Origin: Pseudoips prasinana | Taxonomy: Eukaryota > Arthropoda > Insecta > Lepidoptera > Nolidae | Direction: 5' to 3' | Assembly (NCBI GenBank): GCA_951640165.1 | Contig: OX621240.1 | Location: 39,126,713 to 39,190,712 of the forward strand | DNA length: 64,000 bases | The notes under the pieces: model-generated | Database searches by the model: none | Told to the model about the DNA's origin: nothing | The model's input: only the letters and a program-made list of their open reading frames with translations | Translations under genes and position numbers: made by a program | In this document: positions 51,830 to 62,560 of the stretch, piece after piece | Numbering within the stretch: position 1 is the stretch's first letter | Layout: each line of letters opens with the position of its first letter

Positions 51830-52027
51830 CACCTCATACTATACCATGGGTTTCGTAAAAGGTAACTAAGGAGTCACCTGTGTACTAGTTACCACCTAAC
51901 TGCGGTCACCAACACGCATGCCAAGCGCGGTGACTGAGGCAAACCCCTCTAAATGGCAACATTATGGAAACTATTGGGGAAAGCGTATGTCCAGCAGTGG
52001 ATGAAATCAGGCTGACGACGATGAATG
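51830..52027 (+). mobile_element. Element H, degraded sense copy
   Basis: ATGGGTTTCGTAAAAGGTAA, TGCGGTCACCAACACGCATG and the end CAGCAGTGGATGAAATCAGG. Confidence 0.6.
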
Positions 52028-52057
52028 AGGGCGTTTAATTTGTTTGGGGTAAAGCAA

Positions 52058-52330
52058 TTTTTGAAGTTATACTTCTTTTGGCGCGATGGAGAAAAATGAT
52101 GAGAGTGAATTTTTACGATGCGCGCGCACACCGACACCAAAAAATTTAACAGCATGAAGTTAGTTCTAGGTGGTATGACAGTGAATTATTACGATGCGCG
52201 CGCATCGTAAAAATAACAGCATGAAGTTAGTTCTAGGTGGTAAGAAAATTGATAACTATGTTCAAGTTGTATATTAAGAAGTATAACTTCTAACGCGTGT
52301 ACATAAGTAGGTACACACAAGTTTTTTTTT
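52058..52330 (+). mobile_element. Element L, copy 3, with internal duplication
   Basis: As the other copies, but the AACAGCATGAAGTTAGTTCT part is present twice (about 52149 and 52215), separated by a perfect 22 bp palindrome at 52189-52210 centred on GCGCGCGC. Confidence 0.88.
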
Positions 52331-52544
52331 GTAAATTTTTCTCGACTTTTATCTTGAGTATAAACAAAACGCCCACCTAGCTAAGCGAACGTGCATTTTT
52401 TTAAAAAGCTTTGGATCAATATCTAGCGTAGTTTATTTTACATATCTTGTAGTACCGGGAACATCTTTCGGGCGTTTAAGCGCTTCTGCCATACCTACTG
52501 TTGCAATCAAATATTACAGCTCTCTTGATAGAACCCTTATTTTT

Positions 52545-52633
52545 TGGGACGAAGTTCCTTATCGCGCGTTGTGAAAGGGGGCTAGACGGAAAAAATTCTT
52601 ACGAAAAGTTGCTGTGCGGTGTGCGCATGTTTC

Positions 52634-52666
<33 letters not shown>

Positions 52667-52826
52667 TATATAGAAAGCAAGCCATATATTTTCATTTCTA
52701 TTTCGCATTGAACAATGTGGTGTCGCGACGATTATTTTTGTTGAGTGTATACAGGTTTTTTGTACATAATAAATAATAAGAAATAACTTCGTTCCATCCG
52801 GGTGTCCCTTGACACCTCTCAAATTT
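52545..52826 (-). repeat. Repeat T with inverted ends
   Basis: Carries GGGACGAAGTTCCTTAT at 52548 and ATAACTTCGTTCC at 52785, an inverted pair, then ATCCGGGTGTCCCTTGACAC. I recognise the end sequence as common in Lepidoptera but cannot name its class. Confidence 0.55.
52630..52668. repeat. (TC)n microsatellite
   Basis: About 17 nearly uninterrupted TC units within repeat T. Confidence 0.9.
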
Positions 52827-53008
52827 TATTTTTTTTATTTTTTATTATATTATCACCCTAATTATTGTAACAATGTATCCCTCACACGTATAAGCTATTG
52901 TTTTCCACAGTACCTAAAAAATATTATAAATACTAAATACCTCCAACTAATAATTATAGATATCAATTTATTGTTACCTACACATACTCGTAATAACTAT
53001 ACACTACT

Positions 53009-53176
53009 AGCTGTGCCCCGCGGTGTTACCCGCGTTAAATTTTATAAATTTTCTTTGCTATATACCTCACGGAGCCCGAGACCTTTCCAATGAATGCAAA
53101 ACCGTGGAAATTGGTTCGCGCGTTCTGGAGTTATAGCGTCAGGAAGGAAAACCCGACTTATTTTTATATAGTAGAT
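53009..53176 (+). repeat. Element D-like, third subfamily
   Basis: Shares only the opening CTAGCTGTGCCCCGCGG and ACCCGCGTTAAATTTTATAA. Then its own GAGCCCGAGACCTTTCCAAT and TTATTTTTATATAGTAGAT end. Confidence 0.7.
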
Positions 53177-53569
53177 ATAATACACTAGGTACTATTCCAA
53201 CTATTCCACTCTAGGTACTATTTCCATTTTGCAAATAAAATAATAACACCATACAAAAATGGATTTCCCTCCATGTAAATGATACCGTTATATTATGTAT
53301 TATTATATACCTATTACTAATTACGTGCCTTTAACATTGTAAAAACGAGTATATATTAAATTATATTTTTCCTGTTTAATTCAATCGTAGGTGCGAAGCT
53401 TCTTATTTATTTATTTATTCGACCGTACTGTAATCCCAGGCAAAGAATTAACCTGCAGTCAACCCTGCTGAAGGGCGAAATGGTCCGGGGAGAAAGGTAT
53501 CGGTCATCCGGTGCCGCCTAAGGTGAAGAGGGTGACCGTAAACCCACCATAGGTGTCTTCAGTGAGGTA
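53177..53569. other. No gene; unassigned GC patch near the end
   Basis: 53440-53569 is more GC-rich (AAGGGCGAAATGGTCCGGGG) and may be part of a retroelement UTR into which MITE I inserted. Confidence 0.4.
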
Positions 53570-53703
53570 CAGACGCCAGCACATCCAGCTACCCCAATCT
53601 GTCAAATTTCTTTTATAGATTTTCAATTTATCACATAAGCATAAGGTTCACTTTCAATTCTGGAAATTTGACATATTGGGGTAGCTTGATGTGCTGGCGT
53701 CTG
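53570..53703. mobile_element. MITE I, copy 2
   Basis: 134 bp; same ends as copy 1. The left flank is TA, the right flank AA (one change from TA). Confidence 0.88.
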
Positions 53704-54392
53704 AACCAAGAAACAGCGGCGAGGCCCGTAGTCATAGAGTAAAATAGAATAGTAATATTTGTTGCCCGAAACGGTGGAACATACCAACATTATGATTATA
53801 TTACATTACTCTAAACACTCAGTCAAATTCATGACATGACATGGTTTTACATGGCTTCAAATTACTTTGCAGAATAACTTTTAAAATTATATATAATTCT
53901 AGTACATAAACAATATTTAATATTGATATACATTTCAATAACATAATCTTTTCAAGTCATAAACAGATTTTTAACTTCAGAAGCTTTTTTTATTAGTTTT
54001 GGTGGATAAAAGTTCGTCAATAGAATAATTTTATTTAAGAGTCAGTTTCGCTGTCATCATTGTTATTTTTTAAGATAGTTGTTTTATATGACCTGGTCTT
54101 GCATTATAAATTCTAACACTCTGCTGCAGATGGGTATCTGGGAATCAGGCGTGAAACTATGTTTTTCTCAATATGTTACCTGTCCTTGTTACATTTTTAA
54201 AGATCTTCTTTGTTCCTTAAACACAATTCAACAAATTTTCTTCGAGAGGAAACAATCGTTATCTAGTCATTATTACTGTAACAATTTATCTGAAACGTTT
54301 TTATTAAATTTGTCATATATATTATGTTATATATATATGACCAATTTGGCTGCTAATTATGTTCTTGAGCTTTAAACCTTAGGACCATGGGG
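53704..54392. other. No recognisable feature
   Basis: The 98-codon frame at 54079-54375 has no family features. Confidence 0.45.
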
Positions 54393-54560
54393 CCCAAACG
54401 CGCATTTACTAAATCGAGAAATTGCTAAAGATTCATTGACGCTTCCCATGATCAGAGGGCTGGCCTGTTCTTGGGTCAGAGGATCAGCATTGCCATCCAG
54501 CGTGGCAATGCGGCCAGCCTTCTAGGTACTTTTCGCAACTGCGATGCGGAGCGATTATTC
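54393..54560. repeat. Repeat R, copy 1
   Basis: TCATTGACGCTTCCCATGAT, CTTGGGTCAGAGGATCAGCA and GTGGCAATGCGGCCAGCCTT recur in the opposite orientation at 63835-64000. Probably a LINE untranslated or C-terminal part. Confidence 0.6.
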
Positions 54561-55102
54561 GTCACATTTTAGTGTAAATAGGGTTTATGTAGTATTATCT
54601 AATTATTATTTTTTATCCTAATTTCATATTTTATGTCATTATAATGTAATGTTATATTAATAAATTATATTACACCAATTGGCAATTTTGTTTAATTTCA
54701 CTCATACTATGCTATGTCATATATATTTCACTGATACGACGCTCACCTTATTTGTACCCGTACTTATACGGCTGGGATCGGTGTAATAGTCCGGTATTTA
54801 GAAATTCGATGTTACCTAAGCTGAAAATCGGTAAGATTGTTTAAAATATCATTAAAACAAAATTTGAAAGTTCTCCACCTTTCCCCTGTAAGGAAAAAAA
54901 TTAATTCAAAGTCAAAGGTCAAGAAAATGAGCTTGTCGCGATTTCCAGCAAAACAGTAAGTTTTATCATAAAAATACCTCAGACAAAAATTGTAGATCAT
55001 AAAATTATCAACAAAAAAGTATTAATACTTTTTTCTCTACGAGCCACCGTTTTTGAGATAAAACGATTCAAAAAGTTGTTATCGTCACAATATGCATGAG
55101 TC
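54561..55102. other. No recognisable feature
   Basis: AT-rich. Confidence 0.5.
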
Positions 55103-55330
55103 ATCATCATCATATCAGCCGAAAGACGTCCACTGCTGGACAAAGGCCTCCCCCAAAGATCTCCACAATTGCCGGTCTTGTGCTATTCGCATCCAGCAGC
55201 TTCCAGCGACCCGCACAAGGTCATCGGTCCATCTTGTAGGGGGCCTGCCCACGCTGCGTCTTCCGGTTCGTGGTCGCCACTCAAGAACCTTTCTGCCCCA
55301 ACGGCCATCGGTTCTACGAGCTAACTTTGA
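55103..55330 (-). mobile_element. LINE G 3' end, cleanest copy
   Basis: An uninterrupted minus-strand frame from 55363 reads RRTDGRWGRKVLEWRPRTGR, RSVGRPPTRWTDDLVRVAGS and WRSLGEAFVQQWTSFG, stop, then (ATG)n at 55103-55113. It shows what the family C-terminus looks like and serves as reference for the other fragments. Confidence 0.9.
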
Positions 55331-55371
55331 CCGGACTATAATACAATATTTAAATTGGAACATACCACCAC

Positions 55372-55420
55372 GGGGCTAGCTAGAATTAAAATACAAGAGT
55401 ATTTCATTCTAGCTAACCCC
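55372..55420. repeat. Imperfect 22 bp hairpin
   Basis: GGGGCTAGCTAGAATTAAAA pairs with the region around TTTCATTCTAGCTAACCCC, one gap and two mismatches, 4 nt loop. Confidence 0.65.
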
Positions 55421-55621
55421 CGAGTTTTAATTAAGGACAACATTAGAATAACTAACGAACTAGTATTGTTCTATTGCAGTCGTTTAGCAACAAAAAACCA
55501 GGAAACAATCAGAAATCAGTGTTCATTGCAACTGTTAGTTGCACACAGAAGAACCACTTCATCGAAAGCATAACTTTGGTCCACCAAGACGGACTTTGGT
55601 ATATTTAAGGACAGTTTATTA

Positions 55622-55935
55622 TTATCATCATCACCTCAGCCAAAGTAAATCCACTACTGCCGAAAAGCCTTCCCAAAAAATGAATGGGGCATATGCCATT
55701 AATGCACCGCTTGGCAGACGGGTTCGCGAACGCAGTTTGATGGTCACAGAAAAACATTGCTGCCCGTTATCTGGTAGATATTCCATCTTATCGTATATTC
55801 TATGCCATCACCACACAAAAAATCTATGTGTCATATTATGCATAGAACTATTTATGTGTGGCTGATGGCAAAAAATATCATCACCAGGGAATTTCTGTCA
55901 GAGAAGGGGCAGCTGCTTCTTTCTGTGTAATATTT
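55622..55935. mobile_element. Two element H pieces, head to head
   Basis: 55622-55850 is H on the minus strand. 55852-55935 is the start of a second H on the plus strand (GTGTGGCTGATGGC ... AGGGGCAGCTGCTTCTTTCT). Their GC-poor 5' ends face each other. Confidence 0.7.
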
Positions 55936-56181
55936 ACGCGGCTCCATGGCTTGAAGTCACTATATTTAAATCCAATCCAATAGCAATGGCATCACGCACG
56001 ATTGTTGTCAACCGTTCTGCCCTCCCCGACGAGCTCTCGAGACCATACCCAAGGCAACACTGCATAATAATTACCACTACGACCTGCAATGTACTTTGTA
56101 TGGTGGAGATATTTGCCCAGTCAAAAACTCTCACATTTTTACAGAAGTCTTCAAAGAATTAATTAATACCGTGGTGCTGTC

Positions 56182-56221
56182 TTTGATACTCTGATTGTAT
56201 CTAGACAATCAGAGTATCAAA
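56182..56221. repeat. 17 bp perfect hairpin
   Basis: Arms 56182-56198 and 56205-56221, loop ATCTAG, with imperfect extension on both sides (GGTG/CACC). Confidence 0.8.
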
Positions 56222-56309
56222 AACGACACCGCCCCAAGAGGGCAAAAAGTGAAAGTATTGTATCCGCCCCATTTCTTTTGAGAGTAGGTACACTTTTTAA
56301 GAGAGGTAG

Positions 56310-56592
56310 GGCACAGCGTTCATTCGCTCGAAGAGCAGCCCGACTGGGGAAGTACCTCCACCTTACAGAAGACATTCCTTAATAATAACATTAATAATTT
56401 AATGTTGTGTTTCTGAGTGTGAGTAAGGTCGCCAGAGCTCATCGGGGTGGGGGGAAGGGTCAGAAACACTTGTTTGCTGACTCTTAAAGGCCGGCAACAC
56501 ACCCGCGACTCCTCTGGTGTTGCGAGTGTCCATGGGCGGCGGTGATCACTTACCATCAGGTGACCCACTTGCTCGTTTGTCGACCACCGATA
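56310..56592 (+). mobile_element. LINE-type 3' end, GGCCGGCAACACACC repeat
   Basis: GAGCAGCCCGACTGGGGAAG, then GGCCGGCAACACACCCGCGA, CCATGGGCGGCGGTGATCAC, CATCAGGTGACCCACTTGCT and an A-rich end. A familiar lepidopteran repeat; the A tail indicates the plus strand and a retroposed origin. Confidence 0.65.
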
Positions 56593-57049
56593 TAAAAAAA
56601 AAACTTTACCTTTCACGTAAAAATGTTTGGTTTCCATCATATACCAAATATATAATACTATTAATAATATAACATATTATTAATATCATTATACTATTTC
56701 CATTTTATAGTTTTATTATTTCGGTAATGTGGTATTTATGATGTCTTATATTGTTTGAGGAATCAAAGACGGTTTTAGGTCGACATTTGTATCATAATAA
56801 GGTAATGGGCCTTCTGTATTAATTTGTGTATAATCATACTATAAGTAATAAAACTGAACAAACAATAGACAACAAAAAGCAAAACAACCATTTCTATATA
56901 ATTTAATTGGAAAATATTTAATGGACTATCAATGAGTCGACTTGCAATGAGTTGACATAATAGCCACTATCAACGAGGTTAAGCCATCATGGCTAATCAG
57001 GCGATGGATGGGGGATCTCTGTGTGTGTTTTTTCACACTGACACTTTTA
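56593..57049. other. No recognisable feature
   Basis: AT-rich. Confidence 0.5.
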
Positions 57050-57131
57050 TGAGTGTGTGTAGTGTTTCTGAGGGTGCGTGCATGTGTATATAAACACATG
57101 CACGCACCCTCACAAACACTACACACACTCA
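57050..57131. repeat. 38 bp-arm hairpin of TG-rich sequence
   Basis: Arms 57050-57087 and 57094-57131 with one mismatch and a 6 nt loop. The arms are not simple repeats throughout (they contain GAGGGTGCGTGCATG). Confidence 0.9.
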
Positions 57132-57133
57132 CA

Positions 57134-57380
57134 ATAATAATATATAGGGACAATGTAACACAGATCATCCTAGCCCCAAACTAACCAAAGCTTGTACTAT
57201 GGGTACCAGGCGACGATATACATCCTTATATACATAGATAAATACTTAAATACATAGAAAACATCCATAACTCAGAAACATATATTCGTGTTCATCACAC
57301 AAATATTTGCACTTACCGGGATTCGAATCCAGGACCACCAGCTTCGTAGACAGGAGCACTACCAACTAGGCTACGGTGAC
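57134..57380 (-). mobile_element. SINE A, copy 14
   Basis: Near full length, starting within 3 bases of the hairpin's end. Confidence 0.9.
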
Positions 57381-57406
57381 AAACATATTATATATCTAAT
57401 ACCAAT

Positions 57407-57650
57407 GCTGTGTGGTGACGGTGGTGAATATCAGAATATCACCCCATTTCATCCCGTGGGGGGCACAGAAGTCAACCCGAGAGAATATCTACCGGAGGAA
57501 GGGCAGCGGCTTCCTTCTGTGTACTATGACCATCTTTCTGCGATCGCCAACCCGTCTGCCAAGCGTGGCTATTATGGGATATTCCCCCACGCTAATACTA
57601 CTACTGATATTTAGAGGAGGCTTGTCCAACTGTGGTCTTCTTCCAACTGT
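57407..57650 (+). mobile_element. Element H, sense copy
   Basis: GCTGTGTGGTGACGGTGG, GGGGGGCACAGAAGTCAACC, TGCGATCGCCAACCCGTCTG, and a degraded 3' end (GGAGGCTTGTCCAACTGTGG). Confidence 0.78.
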
Positions 57651-57735
57651 AATGATTGATTGATCCAATACCTAAACTAATATTGTTACCTTACATACCA
57701 AAGGGAAGCGAACTATTATACCTTTATTATTATTA

Positions 57736-59630
57736 TTATTGTTTGTTTGGGGCTTGATGCCTTGGTGGCATCTTGCTACCTCGACCATTACTGATCTATT
57801 GTAGCAGAGCTCCTTTGACTTTTATCAAAGTTCACTGCTCAATCCTACAGCTTCCAAAAACTCCCAGATTGATTGTGCAGTGAGTGTTTGTATCTCTTCA
57901 GGTTGCATAATATGCTGTCCTAAGTGGATACTTCTACAACGCATTAGTGGCCCGCACGAGCACAGAATATGCAAAGGAGTTTCCTCTGATTCTTGGCAGA
58001 ATCTGCAAGTTGTGCTGTCGGCCAACTTTAGGTTGAATATGTGCTTATTCAGCTTGCAGTGTCCGGTAAGAATTCTAGTTACCGCACATGTTTTGTAACG
58101 TTTGAATTCAAGTAATTCTTTCGACAATTTCTTGTTGTAGCCCTTGATAACAGCCTTTGAGTGTAGAGATCCAGCTGAGGATTTCCACAGTTCCATGGCT
58201 GCTGAGGTACATTGATCGTTTAGGAAAGAGTAGGCCCTTTGCTTGGTAATACCACAAAATGGTTCGGGTCCGTTTTGAGGGTTAGCGGCTCCGAGTCTCG
58301 CAAGTTCATCTGCCTTCTCATTCCCTTCTATTCCTGAGTGACCCGGTACCCATCTGAGTGTGACTCTGTTGGATTGACCCAGGGAGTTCAGATTTTCTTT
58401 GCAGCACTGTACTTGTTTTGAGTTGGATTCAAAAGAGTCCAGCGCTAGCAGCGTCGCTTGACTGTATGAGTTAATGTAGATGTTTTGTTGTTTTAGTTTT
58501 CTGTCCAGGTTCATTTCCACACATCTGTTAATGGCGAAAAGTTCAGCCTAGAATATGGTGGCCTCTTTACCCAGGTTGACGCTACTCCTGTGTTTGGGCA
58601 GTTGTCCGTAAATGCCACATCCTACATTATGGCCTTTCTTTGAGCCATCTGTAAACCAAATGTGACTGCCAGTTTTGTGGGACATTTGACCGCTTAGCCA
58701 TTCGTCCCTGTCTGGTATGTCCACGGTATACAATATTGTTAAGTTTATCTCTGTTTGCATGTTATCCGAGGGCATTTTCAGAGATTTAGTTTCGAAGACC
58801 GACTCTTTAAATGAGTTTAGGGCTCTAGATTGCCACTTTGGGTTCGATTGTGTGCATAATCTGTATATGCATGATTGTGCCTCTTTTTGCAAAAACAAGT
58901 CGAGTGGAGTTAGACTTAGTAAAGCATTTAGGGCTTCACCCGGCGTTGTGGAGAGAGCGCCGGTTGCTAACAAGCAAGCCATTCGTTGTAGGCTGTTTAA
59001 TTTAGTTTGTGTTGTCTTTTGTGCTGTTTTATTGTACCATACCGCGGAGGCATATGTTATGATTGGCCTCACCACAGCGGTATATAGCCAAAGTGCAATC
59101 TTGGGTTTTAGGCCCCATCTTGCTCCAACCATTCGACAACAAATCCATATAGCCATTTTGGCTTTTTGGATTATATTCTTTAGATGTGTATTCCAAGTCA
59201 ACTTTTGGTCAATAGTGACCCCTAGGTACTTAACTTCACTTTAAAAGGACAGAATTTCGCCGTTAAGCTTTTGATTTACCAGTCTTTCTAGCTTCCTTTT
59301 CCTTGTGAAAGGTACTATCACCGTTTTTTGTGCGTTGATGGATAGTTCGTTGTCTCTGCACCATTTGTTAATGGTGTTAAGAGCTCCTTGCAGTAGTGTG
59401 GAGATGGTGTGGAGACAGTGTCCTCTGACTATGACTACCAGGTCATCTGCATAACCTTGAGTGTCATGGTTTAGGTCTGCCATCACTGCAAGGAGTTGGT
59501 CCACGGCGAGGGTCCATACTAGTGGTGACAGTACGCCTCCTTGTGGACATCCTCTCGTGGTCTGAAATTCGTGCAATGTTTCATTTAATGAAATTGTTGC
59601 AGTTCTATTAGAGAGCATGTTTTCCTACCT
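57736..59630 (-). pseudogene. LINE-4: RT plus RNase H polymerase, two nonsense codons
   Basis: One continuous minus-strand frame from 59618 to 57825, broken only by in-frame TAA at 59241-59243 and TAG at 58548-58550. RT: TTRGCPQGGVLSPLVWTLAV and the catalytic QGYADDLVVIVRG, ELSINAQKTVIVPFTRKRKL, then KYLGVTIDQKLTW and VVRPIITYASAVWY. RNase H: IWFTDGSKKG, AELFAINR, INSYSQATLLAL (the usual catalytic Asp of the S-D-S-Q motif is Tyr) and VPGHSGIEGNEKADELARLG. The C-terminus has CRFCQESEETPLHILCSC. The architecture fits the R1/I/LOA groups. The 5' end is truncated in the RT palm; the 3' UTR ends GCCCCAAACAAACAATAATA. A second copy of its end lies at 33888. Confidence 0.92.
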
Positions 59631-59930
59631 ACCTTACTACAGGTTAGTAATTAACATATCAAGCGTAACAGAAATTCCTCCATAAGATTGTTTCAACAAT
59701 GACGTTGTTTTACCATAGACAATGTCATTATCATCATCGTGTGAGCCCAATAACGTCCACTGCTGGAAAAAGACCACCCCTAAAGATTTCCCCATTAGAG
59801 TTGGGTCCATCATTTGGATGGATATGCCATAGTCGCCACGCGTGGCAGACGGGTTGGCGATCGCAGTATGATGGTCATGGTATAGACGCCAGTACATCCA
59901 GCTACGCCAATCCGTCAAATTTCTTTTATA

Positions 59931-60358
59931 ATAAAATAAAATAAAATAAAAAAGGTTTTTATTCACGTAGACTTTTAAAAAGCGCTTGTAAATAGTCAGA
60001 ACATGTTTGTAGTAATACACTTATTATTTCTAGTTACTTATTACAGATATTTAGGTACACGGAATGTTAAAACATTTATACAATTTATTTTATATTGGTA
60101 GTGATGTAGGTGCCCTTAGGTATTATTAGTCGCTTAAATTAAGCTACTGGTTGAGAGCCTTTTGCGCTAGCCAGCTGCTCGTTGTTTTCAATTCTTTAAT
60201 TTTAATTATTAAGTTATTGTCAAGGAGATTGTGTTTAGGTTTAATTATTGAAATTTATATTTTACTACATATTGTCTGAATGGTTCTGTCTATATTATGG
60301 TATGAATTCAGTTTTATTATTATAACGGACCTTGTGTTTAAAACGACGGTCGCGCTTT
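59931..60358 (-). repeat. Element J nested in MITE I
   Basis: A/T-rich tail, TTTTTATTCACGTAGACTTT, to ATTATAACGGACCTTGTG. Contains a K fragment. Confidence 0.78.
60106..60205. repeat. Repeat K 3' fragment inside J
   Basis: AATTAAGCTACTGGTTGAGA and CTTTTGCGCTAGCCAGCTGC match the last 100 bases of K at 21735-21830. Confidence 0.7.
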
Positions 60359-60380
60359 AATTCGTCCACTAAAAGTAATA

Positions 60381-60683
60381 CGTGTATAATTTAATGTTTA
60401 TTGTAATTCATCTTTTTATGTTGACAATTATGTTGCATGCAAATGATACTTAGTGTATAGCTAAACATGTGCACATCTTCTATAAATTTTGTAACACCTG
60501 TATACCATGTTTAATGCAAATAAAGACTTAACTTAACTTAACTTTAATGCTACCACCGGATCCAATGCGCCCCAACTGAGAAGACCCAGCGAAACAAACT
60601 CAGCAGGTTGATCTACTACCGGTTTCAACACGGCCCAGTTGAAACGGTCCGGCGAAACATACTCAAGCGGGCATGAACACGGG
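60381..60683 (+). mobile_element. Insertion with approx. 21 bp TSD
   Basis: AATTCGTCCACTAAAAGTAA (from 60360) recurs as AATTCGTCCACTTAAAGTAA (from 60684), one mismatch. The insert includes a LINE 3' UTR-like part ending GCAAATAAAGACTTAACTTA (60540) and a GC-richer second half with GAAACAAACTCAGCAGG and GAAACATACTCAAGCGGG. Confidence 0.65.
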
Positions 60684-60931
60684 AATTCGTCCACTTAAAG
60701 TAATTATTTAGTAGCCAAAGATTTTCAACTTTATCACAGAAGCATAAGGTTCACTTTCAATTGGAGAAATATAAGAGATTGGGGTATCTTGATGTGCTGA
60801 TACAAGGAGACGCTGCTGCCCGTTCTCTGGTAGATATTCCCTCGGGACAACTTCTACTCCCCCTATGGGGTGGGGTGGGGTGGCGATATTCTATGCCGTC
60901 GGCCACACAACAATAAATAATAATAATAATA

Positions 60932-61307
60932 ATAATGTCCTCCTAGCCGAATTTCGACCACGGCGGCGAGTCTCAACAGAGATTAGCCATCTGCGCGGGA
61001 CATATTATAGTGCACAAGTGTGTGCGCAAACACAGGAGCACTTTCTATTCCATCACTCTCATGATCCGATGGGACGGACGCCTAGCGACACGACCGGAAA
61101 GACGTCAGGTACAGGACCGATGGCTTTACGTGCTCTCCGAGGCACGAGGGTATAATACCGCCAACATCCAGACTTCGGGCTGATTCAGAGATTATTTTCT
61201 TTTTACAGAAAAGTCCCAAAATCCCTTTCGGGCCGACCCGGGATTTGAACCCAGGACATCGTTCTCTGCGGGTGAACACGCTACCGCTAGACCAACGAGG
61301 CAGTCAC
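60932..61307 (-). mobile_element. SINE C, complete
   Basis: (AAT)n tail side, full body, intact head to GACCAACGAGGCAGTCA. Confidence 0.92.
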
Positions 61308-61617
61308 AATAGACAATGTAGTCACTTATATACATTTGAAGTTAGATGTGTACATATTTTTAAAAGTGATTGTTTGTTTTTCTATGAGTAACATTCCAGC
61401 CTACTTGTCATACATTCATCATACATTTTATTACGCTTAAATATTCCACGTAGTAGATGAGATGCTATAGGTGCCTTGCCTTGAGCCGACCCCGCGTCCC
61501 CTTGCGCCACGGCCGCGACACTGACCGACAAACAGTAAGTGGAACTATCACTCTGATCATAGCACGTAAAGCTGTCACTGTGGGAGTGAGAGAATAGAGA
61601 GTGCGAATGTCTTTAGG

Positions 61618-61868
61618 TTCACCGTAGCCTAGTTGGTAGTGCTCCTGCCTACGAAGCTGGTGGTCCTGGGTTCGAATCCCGGTAAGTGCAAATATTTGTG
61701 TGATGAGCACTAATATTTGTTTCTGAGTCATGGATGTTTTCTATGTATTTAAATATTTATCTATCTATATAAGTATGTATATCGTCGCCTGGTACCCATA
61801 GTACAAGCTTTGCTTAGTTTGGGGCTAGGATGATCTGTGTGACATTGTCCCTGTATATTATATTATTA
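61618..61868 (+). mobile_element. SINE A, copy 15
   Basis: Complete with intact boxes. Paired in inverted orientation with the copy at 62070. Confidence 0.92.
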
Positions 61869-61972
61869 TTTAGGTACCTATTACTTATTAGGACACGCAA
61901 AACAGAATACAGTAGTATTTAAATTTCAGTTTATTGTCCGAATATTATTACTTACAATAGATGTTTAAATAA

Positions 61973-62056
61973 TAATCTGGGACATTATTTACACACGGCC
62001 ATCTGATCCCAAACTAAGCAGAGCTTGTACTATGGAAACCAGATAACTAATATACT
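61973..62056 (-). mobile_element. SINE B tail fragment
   Basis: GGGACATTATTTACACACGG to TACTACTTTTTTCGTAAA, cut where SINE A follows. Confidence 0.8.
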
Positions 62057-62069
62057 ACTTTTTTCGTAA

Positions 62070-62322
62070 ATAATAATAATATCTAGGGACAATGTCACAC
62101 TGACCATCCTAGCCCCAAACTAAGCAAAGCTTGTACTATGGGTACCAGGTGTCGATATACATACTTATATAGATAGATAAATACTTAAATACATAGGAAA
62201 CATCCATGACTCAGAAACAAATATTCGTGCTCATCACACAAATATTTGCACTTACCGGGATTCGAACCCAGGGCCACCAGCTTCGTAGGCAGGAGCACTA
62301 CCAACTAGGCTACGGTGACCGT
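62070..62322 (-). mobile_element. SINE A, copy 16
   Basis: Near full length, inserted in or next to the SINE B fragment. Confidence 0.92.
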
Positions 62323-62491
62323 CAACCGTCAAATAAGCTAACATAACAGACACAATCAGTATCGACTTTATACAACAACGCTGCTTTTCGTTGGCATAGT
62401 CGCAGAAGAAGGGCTATGTGCGTTCCTGACATGTTTAATATTTTTTGAATACATCATATCTCTATATTCTGCATTCATATGTACACAGTTC

Positions 62492-62493
<2 letters not shown>

Positions 62494-62559
<66 letters not shown>
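62494..62559. repeat. (AT)n microsatellite
   Basis: About 33 uninterrupted AT dinucleotides. Confidence 0.95.

Positions 62560-62560
<1 letters not shown>

Larger units (their letters stand above)
59883..60800. mobile_element. MITE I, copy 3, split by 0.8 kb
   Basis: Left end TAGACGCCAGTACATCCAGC to TTCTTTTATA (59930); right part GATTTTCAACTTTATCACAG (60720) to GTGCTGA (60800). TA at 59881-59882 and 60801-60802. Confidence 0.85.
59720..60920 (-). mobile_element. Element H, split by MITE I and its cargo
   Basis: 59720-59882 (with (ATC)n, GCGTGGCAGACGGGTTGGCG) and 60801-60920 (GACGCTGCTGCCCGTTCTCT ... GGCCACACAAC) are the two halves of H. Confidence 0.82.

Noticed and set aside
5375..62322. 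Regularly recurring 240 bp units (SINE A) as a tandem array or CRISPR-like structure
   Set aside because: Copies are dispersed, in both orientations, with tRNA-like heads; they are SINEs.
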